Shown: positions 10,110 to 18,493 of the stretch, piece after piece
How the letters are laid out: every line of letters starts with the position of its first letter
How positions within the stretch are numbered: position 1 is the stretch's first letter
From: Streptococcus australis
Lineage (GTDB): Bacteria; Bacillota; Bacilli; Lactobacillales; Streptococcaceae
NCBI RefSeq assembly: GCF_015553625.1
Contig: NZ_JADNGY010000001.1
Coordinates: 1 to 64,000 of the forward strand
Direction of reading: 5' to 3'
DNA: 64,000 bases
Notes under the pieces: model-generated
Told to the model about the DNA's origin: nothing
What the model saw: only the letters and a program-made list of their open reading frames with translations
The model's database searches: none
Translations under genes and position numbers: made by a program

Positions 10110-10155
10110 TAGTTTCCTTACTTTTCAAATTTCTTAAATTTTAAACGTTCTTTTT

Positions 10156-10184
10156 ATTATAGCACACTGTAGCTTATCCATCAA
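10156..10184 (-). promoter_or_regulatory. secA promoter
   Basis: On the minus strand TTGATG (10179-10184), a 17-base spacer, then TATAAT (10156-10161). The -10 is preceded by TGTGC. This places the transcript start about 40 bases before the secA ATG. Confidence 0.8.
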
Positions 10185-10277
10185 GAAATTCCATTGATTA
10201 GAAGATGGTTTCTCCCTCTTTTTCTCTTATCAATTTCACCTCCCAACCATCCATTAGAAAATTCCTAAAAACAACAA

Positions 10278-10305
10278 AAGGCTGAGCACTTGATGACTCA
10301 ACCTT
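10278..10305 (-). terminator. manA terminator
   Basis: On the minus strand AAGGTTGAG pairs with CTCAGCCTT (nine pairs, one G-U), followed by TTGTTGTTTTT. It begins just past the manA stop. Confidence 0.7.
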
Positions 10306-10314
10306 CTTTCTTCT

Positions 10315-11259
10315 TTATGGATGACTGACAATTAATTCCATCTCTTCTCCTGACAAGGTCCAATTCTGGATATCACTCGTTAAGATAAAGTGGTCCCCTT
10401 TTCCAATCGGATAATTCTCCCCATCTACCTGAAGACTTCCTTGCCCTGAGAGAACGCTCACCAAGCTATAATCATGGGTCTTTTCAAATCGAACTTCCCC
10501 ATTAACTACCCACTTGTGAACACCAAAGAAGTCATTGGCCACTAACAAAGTCGATGACAAGTGATCAACTTTTTCCTCAACTGGTCGGCTATTTGCCGGA
10601 GCACCTAAGTTCAGTACATCAATGGACTGTTCAATATGCAACTCACGTAGATTCCCTTGATCGTCTTTACGATCAAAGTCGTAAACCCGATAGGTCGTGT
10701 CGCTCGATTGCTGGGTTTCTAAAATCAAGATACCTGAACCGATCGCATGCATGGTTCCACTTGGTACATAGAAGAAATCTCCCGCTTTCACAGGAACCCG
10801 TGCTAAAAGATCATCCCATTCTTTGACTTCGATCATTTGGCGCAATTCTTCCTTGGACTGGGCGTGATGACCATAGATAATCTCTGCCCCCTCATCAGCA
10901 GCAATAATATACCAGCATTCGGTTTTTCCAAGTTCTCCTTCATGCTCCATTCCATAGGCATCATCTGGGTGAACCTGAACACTGAGCCAGTCATTTGCAT
11001 CTAGAATCTTTGTCAACAAAGGAAAAACCGGTTCTGTTCGATCTCCAAATAATTCGCGATGCTCTGCATATAGTTGGTCTAAGCCCATTCCAGCATAAGG
11101 TCCATTCTTAACAACAGAAACACCATGTGGATGGGCCGAAATAGCCCAGTATTCACCAACATGATCGCTCGGGATTTCATAGCCAAACTCATCTCGTAAT
11201 CTAGTTCCACCCCAAATCTTTTCCTGCATGACGGATTGTAAAAATAACGGTTGTGACAT
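10315..11259 (-). CDS. manA: Mannose-6-phosphate isomerase, class I
   Basis: A 314-residue zinc cupin enzyme interconverting mannose 6-phosphate and fructose 6-phosphate. The metal-binding regions are visible as LSVQVHPDD near residue 95 and KTECWYI near 112; GDFFYVPSGTMHAIG near 165 carries the third His. The start at 11259 follows GGAGG by five bases. It has its own extended -10 promoter and terminator, so it is probably monocistronic, although it sits between secA and the sucrose genes as in related species. Confidence 0.95.
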   Translation of the reverse strand: MSQPLFLQSVMQEKIWGGTRLRDEFGYEIPSDHVGEYWAISAHPHGVSVVKNGPYAGMGLDQLYAEHRELFGDRTEPVFPLLTKILDANDWLSVQVHPDDAYGMEHEGELGKTECWYIIAADEGAEIIYGHHAQSKEELRQMIEVKEWDDLLARVPVKAGDFFYVPSGTMHAIGSGILILETQQSSDTTYRVYDFDRKDDQGNLRELHIEQSIDVLNLGAPANSRPVEEKVDHLSSTLLVANDFFGVHKWVVNGEVRFEKTHDYSLVSVLSGQGSLQVDGENYPIGKGDHFILTSDIQNWTLSGEEMELIVSHP

Positions 11260-11293
11260 ACCTGCCTCCATATATCCTTGTATTCAATACCTT

Positions 11294-11322
11294 ATTATAC
11301 CAAATTCTACTCATTTTTGAAA
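11294..11322 (-). promoter_or_regulatory. manA promoter
   Basis: On the minus strand TTTCAA (11317-11322), a 17-base spacer and TATAAT (11294-11299) preceded by TGG, an extended -10. Confidence 0.75.
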
Positions 11323-11390
11323 GCCATGCCAAGCTGTTTAGACCCTTTTTAATTTTTTGCACGTTTTTCGCATTTTTACCAGCTTTCCGC

Positions 11391-11405
11391 TATAATAGGT
11401 ATATG
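11391..11405 (+). promoter_or_regulatory. -10 box directly at the queG start (leaderless promoter)
   Basis: A perfect TATAAT at 11391-11396 is followed by six bases and then the queG ATG at 11403. Transcription normally begins about seven bases after a -10 box, so it would start at the A of ATG. No Shine-Dalgarno sequence is present. Confidence 0.6.
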
Positions 11406-12536
11406 AACCTCAAAGAATCTATTATTGAATTGGCTCACTCCATTGGTATTTCAAAAATTGGCTTTACCACGGCAGATGATTTTTCCTATTTAGAAAAATC
11501 CCTCCGCCTAGCTGTGGAAGAAGGCCGAAATTCTGGTTTTGAGCACAAAAATATTGAAGAACGAATCCAACCACGCTTAAGTTTAGCTTCTGCTAAAACG
11601 ATTATCTCCATTGCCGTTGCCTATCCTCACAAGTTAAAACAACAACCTCAGAAGACAGCCTATAAACGCGGAAAATTCACCCCCAATAGCTGGGGCCTTG
11701 ATTATCACTATGTCTTGCAGGATAAATTAGACCGCCTAGCACGAGGGATTGAAGAATTAACCGCCGACTTCGAATACAAGGGCATGGTGGATACCGGTGC
11801 CTTAGTGGATACCGCGGTTGCTCAACGAGCAGGGATTGGCTTTATCGGAAAGAACGGCCTCGTCATCTCAAAAGAATACGGTTCTTATATGTTTTTAGGG
11901 GAGCTTATCACCAACCTAGAGATTGAACCCGATCAAGCCGTTGACTATGGTTGCGGAGATTGTAACCGCTGTGTAGAAGCCTGCCCGACTTCTTGCTTAA
12001 TCGGGGATGGCACCATGAATGCCCGACGTTGCCTATCCTTTCAGACTCAAGACAAAGGGATGATGGATCTGGAATTCCGTAAAAAGATTAAAACGGTCAT
12101 CTACGGTTGTGATATCTGTCAAATCTGTTGCCCCTACAATCGTGGTCTGGACAATCCGCTAGCCACTGATATCGATCCTGAATTGGCTCACCCAGAATTA
12201 ATCCCCTTTATTGAGTTATCCAATGGACAATTCAAGGAAAAATTTGGAATGGTCGCTGGTAGTTGGCGGGGAAAAAATATTCTCCAGCGCAATGCTATCA
12301 TTGCTTTGGCCAATGCTAATGACCGGTCTGCTATTCCTAAACTGTTAGAAATCATCGAAACCTCGCAAAACCAGATTCATATTGCAACAGCCATTTGGTC
12401 ACTGGGAGAGCTGATTCGTGAAGTCACACCTGACTTGGTTGATTTGTTAACTTCCCTCAAAAAACCAAGTCCTGCGATTATAGAAGAACGTGAACGGTTC
12501 TTCCAAAAATTCCAACACCAAATCTCACATAATTAA
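11403..12536 (+). CDS. queG: Epoxyqueuosine reductase QueG
   Basis: A 377-residue cobalamin- and iron-sulfur-dependent enzyme for the last step of queuosine synthesis in tRNA wobble positions. The two 4Fe-4S cluster motifs are clear: CGDCNRCVEACP near residue 187 and CDICQICCPYN near 240. The N-terminal half is the reductive-dehalogenase-like cobalamin domain. The C-terminus contains a HEAT-type helical repeat (LQRNAIIALANAND). The start at 11403 matches the family N-terminus even though it has no ribosome site. It is divergent from manA, and its stop codon lies in the stem of a bidirectional terminator. Confidence 0.93.
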   Translation: MNLKESIIELAHSIGISKIGFTTADDFSYLEKSLRLAVEEGRNSGFEHKNIEERIQPRLSLASAKTIISIAVAYPHKLKQQPQKTAYKRGKFTPNSWGLDYHYVLQDKLDRLARGIEELTADFEYKGMVDTGALVDTAVAQRAGIGFIGKNGLVISKEYGSYMFLGELITNLEIEPDQAVDYGCGDCNRCVEACPTSCLIGDGTMNARRCLSFQTQDKGMMDLEFRKKIKTVIYGCDICQICCPYNRGLDNPLATDIDPELAHPELIPFIELSNGQFKEKFGMVAGSWRGKNILQRNAIIALANANDRSAIPKLLEIIETSQNQIHIATAIWSLGELIREVTPDLVDLLTSLKKPSPAIIEERERFFQKFQHQISHN

Positions 12537-12567
12537 AAACTGCCTAACTGAGTTAGGCAGTTTTTAA
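12535..12567. terminator. Bidirectional terminator between queG and the PAP2 gene
   Basis: A perfect 14-pair hairpin, AAAAACTGCCTAAC / GTTAGGCAGTTTTT with a TGA loop, has A and T runs on opposite sides. It can therefore end both convergent transcripts. Confidence 0.92.
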
Positions 12568-12597
12568 TCATTTCTTACTTCTCTCATCCAGCCTCTA

Positions 12598-13113
12598 TCA
12601 GAAAATTCCTAATAGAGAAAAACTGACAATTCCCCATAGGAGTGCAACGACAAATCCGACTACGACATCACGGACAAAATGGAGTCCCGCCAGAACACGA
12701 ACTCCTGCCAATAGCAGAGCCAAGAAGAGACCTAGGCTCGATAGAAGAGGATTCACACCCCAAGCTACCGTCGAAATGATTGCCGCCGAAAAAACATGCC
12801 GACTTGGCATAGAACTCCCCTTGCCTTCTCTCTCTAAGAGAGGTGGAAATGCACCAAGCTCATAGGGACGGGGCCAATTGATTGCTTTTCGAATGACACT
12901 CAATAAAATAAAGCCAGAGGCTGGAACCAACAGATAGGCAAGAACAACCCAAAGCTCGGAAGCTTTCAGATAGGCTGCCCAAAGAACATAAAAGTAAAGG
13001 AGTGGCATCAGGAGGGTGACGAGGCGGTTAGCCCACTTTAATAAAGAAAGATAATAGGGATGGGACACAAAAAATGGTCTAACCCGTTCATAGAACAAAT
13101 ATTCTTTTTTCAT
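12598..13113 (-). CDS. PAP2-family membrane phosphatase
   Basis: A 171-residue integral membrane protein with about five hydrophobic segments. The three PAP2 signature motifs are visible: KAINWPRP, PSRH, and RVLAGLHFVRDVVVG with the catalytic His and Asp. Family members dephosphorylate lipid carriers such as undecaprenyl diphosphate or phosphatidic acid; which applies here is unknown. ATG at 13113 is preferred over an upstream TTG. It follows the deformylase-like gene by 45 bases in the same direction. Confidence 0.88.
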   Translation of the reverse strand: MKKEYLFYERVRPFFVSHPYYLSLLKWANRLVTLLMPLLYFYVLWAAYLKASELWVVLAYLLVPASGFILLSVIRKAINWPRPYELGAFPPLLEREGKGSSMPSRHVFSAAIISTVAWGVNPLLSSLGLFLALLLAGVRVLAGLHFVRDVVVGFVVALLWGIVSFSLLGIF

Positions 13114-13158
13114 CAACAATTTCTCTTCGATCGATTCCTTAATAAGCAGCAACTGGAC

Positions 13159-13569
13159 CTAGATCAAAATCCCTTCCAGGTGATCTAGCTCATGCTGGCA
13201 GATCTGAGCCGCAAAACCTTCTAAGCTTATGAGCTGAGGCTTCCAATTCATGTCGAGATAGGAGACCTGAATCTTTTCAAAGCGGCTCGTTTTTCGGCTC
13301 CCTGCCAAAGAAAGGCACCCCTCTTCTGTCTCATAAACTCCTTCTTTCTTGACTAGAACAGGGTTAAAGAGAACCAAGGGCATCAAACCAAATTGGATAA
13401 TGATCACTCGCTTGCGTACACCAATCATATTGGCCGCCATGCCAACACAGGAATCCTGGTGAGCTCGTAAGGTATCTTGTAAATCTTGCGCCAGATACAA
13501 ATCCTCTTTTGTAGCTTCTTCAGATACTTGACTCAAAAAGAAGGGATTCTTCATAATGGCTTTTTCCAT
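13159..13569 (-). CDS. Peptide deformylase-like protein with altered motif 1
   Basis: A 136-residue protein of the deformylase family. The metal-binding motifs EGCLS and HELDH are intact. In motif 1 the usual catalytic glutamine (GLAAPQ) is replaced: here it reads GMAANM. It is also shorter than a standard Gram-positive deformylase. It may be a non-canonical or inactive paralogue, with the true Def encoded elsewhere. The start at 13569 follows GAGGAG by five bases. It probably forms an operon with the PAP2 gene. Confidence 0.85.
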   Translation of the reverse strand: MEKAIMKNPFFLSQVSEEATKEDLYLAQDLQDTLRAHQDSCVGMAANMIGVRKRVIIIQFGLMPLVLFNPVLVKKEGVYETEEGCLSLAGSRKTSRFEKIQVSYLDMNWKPQLISLEGFAAQICQHELDHLEGILI

Positions 13570-13676
13570 CTTTTCTCCTCTCTTGCTTAAAAAAGAGAAG
13601 GTCATTCATCCATCTTCCCGACGAAGAACTCCCTCCCCTAGCATTTCATGCTTTTTGTTGATTCAGCCTTACCTGA

Positions 13677-14570
13677 TTAGTCTTTTTTGCTGACTTGTTT
13701 TGCTAAGACAAAGTTACCCAAGGTTGCTGAACCATTTCCAGCTACCGCAGGAGTCACGATGTAGTCACGAACATCTGGAACTGGTAAGTAGCCGTTCAAT
13801 AATACTGTGAATTTTTCACGAACGCGATCCAACATGTGCTGTTGTGCCATCACTCCTCCACCAAATACAATCACATCTGGGCGGAAGGTTACAGTCGCAT
13901 TGACAGCAGCTTGAGCAATATAGTAGGCTTGGATATCCCATACAGAGCTATTGAGTTCGATATTTTCCCCACGAATACCAGTACGAGCTTCCAAGCTTGG
14001 ACCAGCCGCAAGACCTTCTAAACAGCCTCTGTGGAATGGACACACACCATTAAATTCTTTTTCAACATCCATTGGGTGTTTGGCAACATAGTAATGGCCC
14101 ATCTCAGGATGTCCTACTCCACCAATGAATTCACCACGCTGGATGACACCTGCACCAATCCCTGTACCAATTGTATAGTAGACTAGGTTTTCAATCCGTG
14201 CACCCGCATTATTACGAGCGACAACTTCACCATATGCCGAGCTATTTACGTCCGTTGTAAAGTAAATCGGTACATTTAATGCACGACGGAAAGCCCCTAC
14301 CACATCAATATTCGCCCAATGGGGTTTGGGAGTTGTTGTAATAAAACCATATGTTTTTGAATTTTTATCAATATCAATCGGTCCAAATGAACCAATCGCT
14401 AAACCAGCAAGGCTTTCAAATTTAGAGAAAAACTCAATACATTTATCAAGGGTTTCAATAGGGGTTGTTGTTGGAAACTGTGTCTTTTCAATGACGTTAT
14501 TATTTTCGTCACCTACAGCACAAACAAACTTTGTTCCACCAGCTTCAAGACTTCCATATAATTTAGTCAT
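13677..14570 (-). CDS. scrK: Fructokinase (ROK family)
   Basis: A 297-residue ROK-family sugar kinase, phosphorylating the fructose released when ScrB cleaves sucrose 6-phosphate. The ATP-binding GSLEAGGTKF is at the N-terminus, TIGTGIGAG is near residue 135, and the zinc motif CPFHRGCLEG is near 180. The start at 14570 follows AGAGGA; a TTG 18 bases upstream is less likely. A ScrR-like operator lies at its promoter, linking it to scrA and scrB. Confidence 0.93.
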   Translation of the reverse strand: MTKLYGSLEAGGTKFVCAVGDENNNVIEKTQFPTTTPIETLDKCIEFFSKFESLAGLAIGSFGPIDIDKNSKTYGFITTTPKPHWANIDVVGAFRRALNVPIYFTTDVNSSAYGEVVARNNAGARIENLVYYTIGTGIGAGVIQRGEFIGGVGHPEMGHYYVAKHPMDVEKEFNGVCPFHRGCLEGLAAGPSLEARTGIRGENIELNSSVWDIQAYYIAQAAVNATVTFRPDVIVFGGGVMAQQHMLDRVREKFTVLLNGYLPVPDVRDYIVTPAVAGNGSATLGNFVLAKQVSKKD

Positions 14571-14601
14571 ATCAATCCTCTTCTTCAATTCTCTTTTTTC
14601 T

Positions 14602-14628
14602 ATTATATCATAAAGGAAAACGGTTCAC
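14602..14628 (-). promoter_or_regulatory. scrK promoter with ScrR-like operator
   Basis: On the minus strand an extended -10, TG-A-TATAAT (plus-strand ATTATA 14602-14607). Just upstream is GTGAACCGTTTTCC (14615-14628), the same sequence found at the scrA promoter. The operator sits in the -10/-35 spacer, a repressing position. Confidence 0.7.
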
Positions 14629-14718
14629 TTCTATTCCTTAAAGAAAAAACTACTCTTATTTATGTTTCAACATTAGGTGAGCAACTTTTTTATTCCAAAC
14701 CTCATCTCCAAACAAAAT

Positions 14719-14752
14719 TCAAGGACTGGAGGATACCCTAACCAGTCCTTGA
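14719..14752 (-). terminator. scrA terminator
   Basis: TCAAGGACTGG pairs with CCAGTCCTTGA. On the minus strand it is followed by ATTTTGTTT. It lies 17 bases past the scrA stop. Confidence 0.8.
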
Positions 14753-14768
14753 GCAATCATATTTTAAA

Positions 14769-16658
14769 TTATGCTTTTACTTCAATAATCGCATCGCCTT
14801 TAGCAACTTCACCAGTAGCTACTGGAGTTACTGAAGCATAGTCAGCTGTGTTTGTAACGATGACCATTGTTGTATCATCAAGACCAGCTGCTGCAATTTT
14901 AGCAGAATCAAATGTTCCAAGAACATCACCAGCTTTAACCTTGTCACCTTGTGCAACTTTTTGCTCAAAACCGTCACCATTCATTGAAACAGTATCAATC
15001 CCAACGTGGATCAAGATTTCAGCACCATTGGCTGTCTTCAAACCGAAGGCATGTCCAGTCGCAAAAGCAATGGTTACTTCTGCATCTGCAGGAGCATAAA
15101 CGACACCTTCAGAAGGCTTCACTGCAATCCCTTGACCCATCGCACCGCTTGAGAATACAGGGTCATTCACATTTTCTAAAGCAACAGCTTGCCCAATGAT
15201 TGGTGAAATAATGGTTTCATCTTGAAGAGTTGCAGGAACGGTTCCAGTCACAGCTTCCTCAACAAAACGATCTGTTGTAACACTTTCAGTTACAGTTTCA
15301 GGTTCTTCATCCTCAAAACCAAACATGTAAGTAAGAGCAAAACCAAGAGCAAATGATACTGCTACCATAAGGAAGTATTGTGGGAGTTGACCATTTACAT
15401 AAAGCACTGTACCTGGAATGATTGTGATTCCACTACCAGTACCAGCAAGACCAAGAAGTGAAGCCAAACTACCACCGATAGCACCTGCAATCAATGAAAG
15501 GAAGAATGGTTTACGGAAACGCAAGTTAACCCCAAAAATCGCAGGCTCAGTAATACCTAAGAAGGCAGAAAGAGCAGCTGGGAAAGCAAGTGTTTTAAGT
15601 TTAGGATTTTTAGTTTTCACACCAACGGCTACTGTCGCAGCACCTTGAGCAGTCATGGCAGCTGTGATGATAGCGTTGAATGGGTTAGCATGGTCAGCAG
15701 CAAGCAATTGAACTTCAAGCAAGTTGAAGATGTGGTGAACACCTGATACGACGATTAATTGGTGAACTCCACCAATCAAGAAACCACCAAGTCCGAATGG
15801 CAAGTTAAGAATTGCTTTAGTTCCAATGAGGATGTAGTTTTCAACAACGTGGAAGACTGGTCCGATAACAAACAATCCAAGAATTGACATTACAAGGAGT
15901 GTTACGAACGGTGTTACCAAGAGGTCAAGTACATCTGGAACAACCTTGCGAACTGCTTTTTCAAACTTAGCTCCGACAACACCGATAATGAAGGCTGGAA
16001 GAACTGAACCTTGCAAACCTACAACTGGGATAAATCCGAAGAACTGCATTGCAGTTACTTCACCACCAGACGCAACAGCCCAGGCATTTGGAAGCGAATC
16101 AGAAACGAGCATCATACCAAGAACGATACCAACGGCTGGGTTACCACCGAATACACGGAAAGTTGACCAAACGACAAGACCTGGCAAGATGATAAAGGCC
16201 GTATCTGTCAAGATTTGAGTATAAGTCGTAACATCTTCTGGAAGAGTCACACCAAGGGCATTCAAGAGTCCACGGACACCCATGAAGAGACCTGTCGCAA
16301 CAATAACTGGGATGATTGGTACAAAGACATCACCAAAAGTACGGATAGCCCGTTGGAACCAATTTCCTTGTTTAGCGGCTTCTGCTTTCATCTCAGCCTT
16401 AGTTGAAGTTGGCAATCCAAGAGCGACAACTTCATCATAGATCTTATTTACAGTTCCAGTACCAAAAATAATTTGGTATTGACCTGAGTTAAAGAAAACT
16501 CCTTGAACTTTTTCAATATTTTCGACAGCATTTTTGTCGACTTTCGCTTCATCTTTCACCATCACACGAAGACGAGTCGCACAGTGAGCAACACTGTTGA
16601 CGTTCTCAACTCCACCGATCGCATCGATGACTTTTTTTGCAATTTCTGTATTTGACAT
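14769..16658 (-). CDS. scrA: Sucrose-specific PTS transporter, EIIBCA
   Basis: A 629-residue phosphotransferase permease that imports sucrose as sucrose 6-phosphate. The order is EIIB (phospho-Cys in HCATRLR near residue 27), then the membrane EIIC domain (about 105-455), then EIIA (phospho-His in ILIHVGIDTV near 550). The fused BCA order is typical of streptococcal ScrA, although the sugar identity rests on its sucrose neighbours. The start at 16658 follows AAGGAG; an in-frame TTG two codons earlier is an alternative. It is divergent from scrB. Confidence 0.94.
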   Translation of the reverse strand: MSNTEIAKKVIDAIGGVENVNSVAHCATRLRVMVKDEAKVDKNAVENIEKVQGVFFNSGQYQIIFGTGTVNKIYDEVVALGLPTSTKAEMKAEAAKQGNWFQRAIRTFGDVFVPIIPVIVATGLFMGVRGLLNALGVTLPEDVTTYTQILTDTAFIILPGLVVWSTFRVFGGNPAVGIVLGMMLVSDSLPNAWAVASGGEVTAMQFFGFIPVVGLQGSVLPAFIIGVVGAKFEKAVRKVVPDVLDLLVTPFVTLLVMSILGLFVIGPVFHVVENYILIGTKAILNLPFGLGGFLIGGVHQLIVVSGVHHIFNLLEVQLLAADHANPFNAIITAAMTAQGAATVAVGVKTKNPKLKTLAFPAALSAFLGITEPAIFGVNLRFRKPFFLSLIAGAIGGSLASLLGLAGTGSGITIIPGTVLYVNGQLPQYFLMVAVSFALGFALTYMFGFEDEEPETVTESVTTDRFVEEAVTGTVPATLQDETIISPIIGQAVALENVNDPVFSSGAMGQGIAVKPSEGVVYAPADAEVTIAFATGHAFGLKTANGAEILIHVGIDTVSMNGDGFEQKVAQGDKVKAGDVLGTFDSAKIAAAGLDDTTMVIVTNTADYASVTPVATGEVAKGDAIIEVKA

Positions 16659-16688
16659 TTGCAAAAATCTCCTTATTTTTTATTGTTT

Positions 16689-16757
16689 TGAAAACGGTTC
16701 ACCCGTCTCTACGCATTTAATTGTACCACGTATCAAGAATATGTCAACCGTTTTGCA
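16689..16757 (-). promoter_or_regulatory. scrA promoter flanked by two ScrR-like operators
   Basis: On the minus strand TTGACA (16742-16747), 16 bases, then TACAAT (16720-16725). One operator-like site, CAAAACGGTTGACA (16744-16757 on the minus strand), overlaps the -35. A second, TGAAAACGGTTCAC (16689-16702), lies downstream of the -10. The shared core is AAAACGGTT. This arrangement fits strong repression without sucrose. Confidence 0.75.
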
Positions 16758-16937
16758 GAAAGTTTTTGGTATTTATTTGTAATTTTTGATGGTTTGAAAA
16801 TAGTACTTTTTATTTTCAACCGTCCCAATGCCCGTATACCATAGAATATAGACTTACTACGGTTTTTAAATTTTCAAAAACTTTCATATTTTCATTTGTT
16901 TTCAAAAACTCAATCTAGTACTCACTACTAAATTTTA

Positions 16938-17009
16938 TGATAAACGTTTGACATTTTTTCTCAATTCTTTGGCCAAAGTCTTGCTTTTTTTTATAGAAAT
17001 CGGTACTAT
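16938..17009 (+). promoter_or_regulatory. scrB promoter and LacI-type operator
   Basis: TGATAAACGTTTGACA (16938-16953) is a 16 bp imperfect palindrome centred on CG, typical of LacI-family operators. The likely promoter is TTGCTT (16981-16986), 17 bases, TACTAT (17004-17009). GGAGGAG at 17028-17034 precedes the ATG. Confidence 0.6.
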
Positions 17010-17038
17010 GGAAGTAAGAAAAATTTTGGAGGAGTCAA

Positions 17039-18493
17039 ATGGAATGGACAACAGAACTTCGGTACAAACGGTATGAAGACTGGACCGAAGAAGAAAAGAA
17101 ACAAATTAAAGAAAACATGGCTAATTCTCCTTGGCATACTCATTACCATGTCGAACCCAAAACTGGCCTTTTAAATGACCCGAACGGTTTCTCCTATTTT
17201 AATGGTAAATGGATTCTCTTTTACCAGAATTTTCCCTTTGGAGCCGCTCACGGATTGAAGTCTTGGGTACAACTGGAAAGTGATGATTTAGTTCATTTTA
17301 AAGAAACTGGTCTTAAAGTCTTACCAGACACACCTTTGGATAGCCACGGAGCCTATTCTGGTTCGGCTATGCAATTCGATGATAAACTTTTCTTATTCTA
17401 TACAGGAAATGTACGAGACGAGAACTGGATCCGTCATCCCTACCAAATCGGGGCCCTTTTAGACCAGGATGGAAACCTCGAAAAAATCGACCAAATCCTC
17501 ATTGATCAACCAGAGGATGCTACCGATCATTTCCGCGACCCACAAATTTTTAAATTCAAAGATCAATACTATGCCATCGTCGGTGGTCAAGATCTTGAGA
17601 AAAAAGGATTCGTTCGCCTTTACAAAGCGGTGAATAACGATTATACCAACTGGGTTGAAGTAGGCAATCTTGATTTCAACAATGATCGTACAGCTTATAT
17701 GATGGAATGTCCTAACTTGGTCTTCGTCGGCGAGCAACCTGTCCTTCTGTATTGCCCTCAAGGCTTGGACAAAGCAGTTCTCGATTACGATAACATCTAC
17801 CCAAATATGTATAAGATTGGGGCTTCTTTTGATCCTGAACAAGCTCGTCTCGTTGACGTATCTGAATTACACAACTTGGACTACGGCTTCGAAGCCTATG
17901 CAACTCAAGGCTTCAACACTCCTGATGGAAGAGCCTTAACGGTTAGCTGGTTAGGTTTACCAGATGTCGCTTACCCATCCGATCGCTATGACCACCAAGG
18001 AGCCTTCTCTTTGGTCAAAGAGCTAACTATTCAGGATTGTAAACTTTATCAATATCCGGTCGAAGCTGTAAAAGAGCTCCGCTCCACCTCTTCCGAATTT
18101 ACAAACAAGGAAACAACCAATAATTGCTACGAGTTAGAATTAGCCTTTGAAGCTAATAGCAAAAGTGAGATTGTTCTCCTTGCAGATAAAGAAGGCAAAG
18201 GACTTTCTATTACTTTCGATATTGCAAATGGTCAAGTCATTGTCGACCGTAGCCAAGCCGGCGAACAGTATGCCCAAGAGTTTGGGACCACTCGTACTTG
18301 TCCGATCGAAAACCAAGCTACTACCGCTACTATTTTCATTGATAATTCTATTTTTGAAATTTTTATCAACAAAGGAGAAAAAGTATTCTCTGGTCGTGTC
18401 TTCCCGCATGCTGATCAAACTGGTATTTTGATCAAATCCGGAACACCTACCGGAACATACTATGAACTAGACTATGGTCGCAAAACTCACTGA
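17039..18493 (+). CDS. scrB: Sucrose-6-phosphate hydrolase (GH32)
   Basis: A 484-residue glycoside hydrolase family 32 enzyme splitting sucrose 6-phosphate into glucose 6-phosphate and fructose. The nucleophile motif is in LLNDPNGFSY near residue 45. FRDPQIF lies near 168, and the acid/base motif MMECPNL lies near 221. The C-terminal beta-sandwich follows. No signal peptide is present, as expected for the cytosolic enzyme. It overlaps scrR by 20 bases and works with ScrA and ScrK. Confidence 0.96.
   Translation: MEWTTELRYKRYEDWTEEEKKQIKENMANSPWHTHYHVEPKTGLLNDPNGFSYFNGKWILFYQNFPFGAAHGLKSWVQLESDDLVHFKETGLKVLPDTPLDSHGAYSGSAMQFDDKLFLFYTGNVRDENWIRHPYQIGALLDQDGNLEKIDQILIDQPEDATDHFRDPQIFKFKDQYYAIVGGQDLEKKGFVRLYKAVNNDYTNWVEVGNLDFNNDRTAYMMECPNLVFVGEQPVLLYCPQGLDKAVLDYDNIYPNMYKIGASFDPEQARLVDVSELHNLDYGFEAYATQGFNTPDGRALTVSWLGLPDVAYPSDRYDHQGAFSLVKELTIQDCKLYQYPVEAVKELRSTSSEFTNKETTNNCYELELAFEANSKSEIVLLADKEGKGLSITFDIANGQVIVDRSQAGEQYAQEFGTTRTCPIENQATTATIFIDNSIFEIFINKGEKVFSGRVFPHADQTGILIKSGTPTGTYYELDYGRKTH

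Larger units (their letters stand above)
16659..17038. other. scrA-scrB divergent control region
   Basis: A 380 bp AT-rich gap with no gene. It holds the scrA promoter and its two operators, a central stretch with no clear signal, and the scrB operator, promoter and ribosome site. Confidence 0.8.

Noticed and set aside
16938-16953. CcpA cre site at scrB
   Set aside because: The palindrome has two bases between TG and AAA, one more than the cre consensus; a LacI-type ScrR operator fits better.
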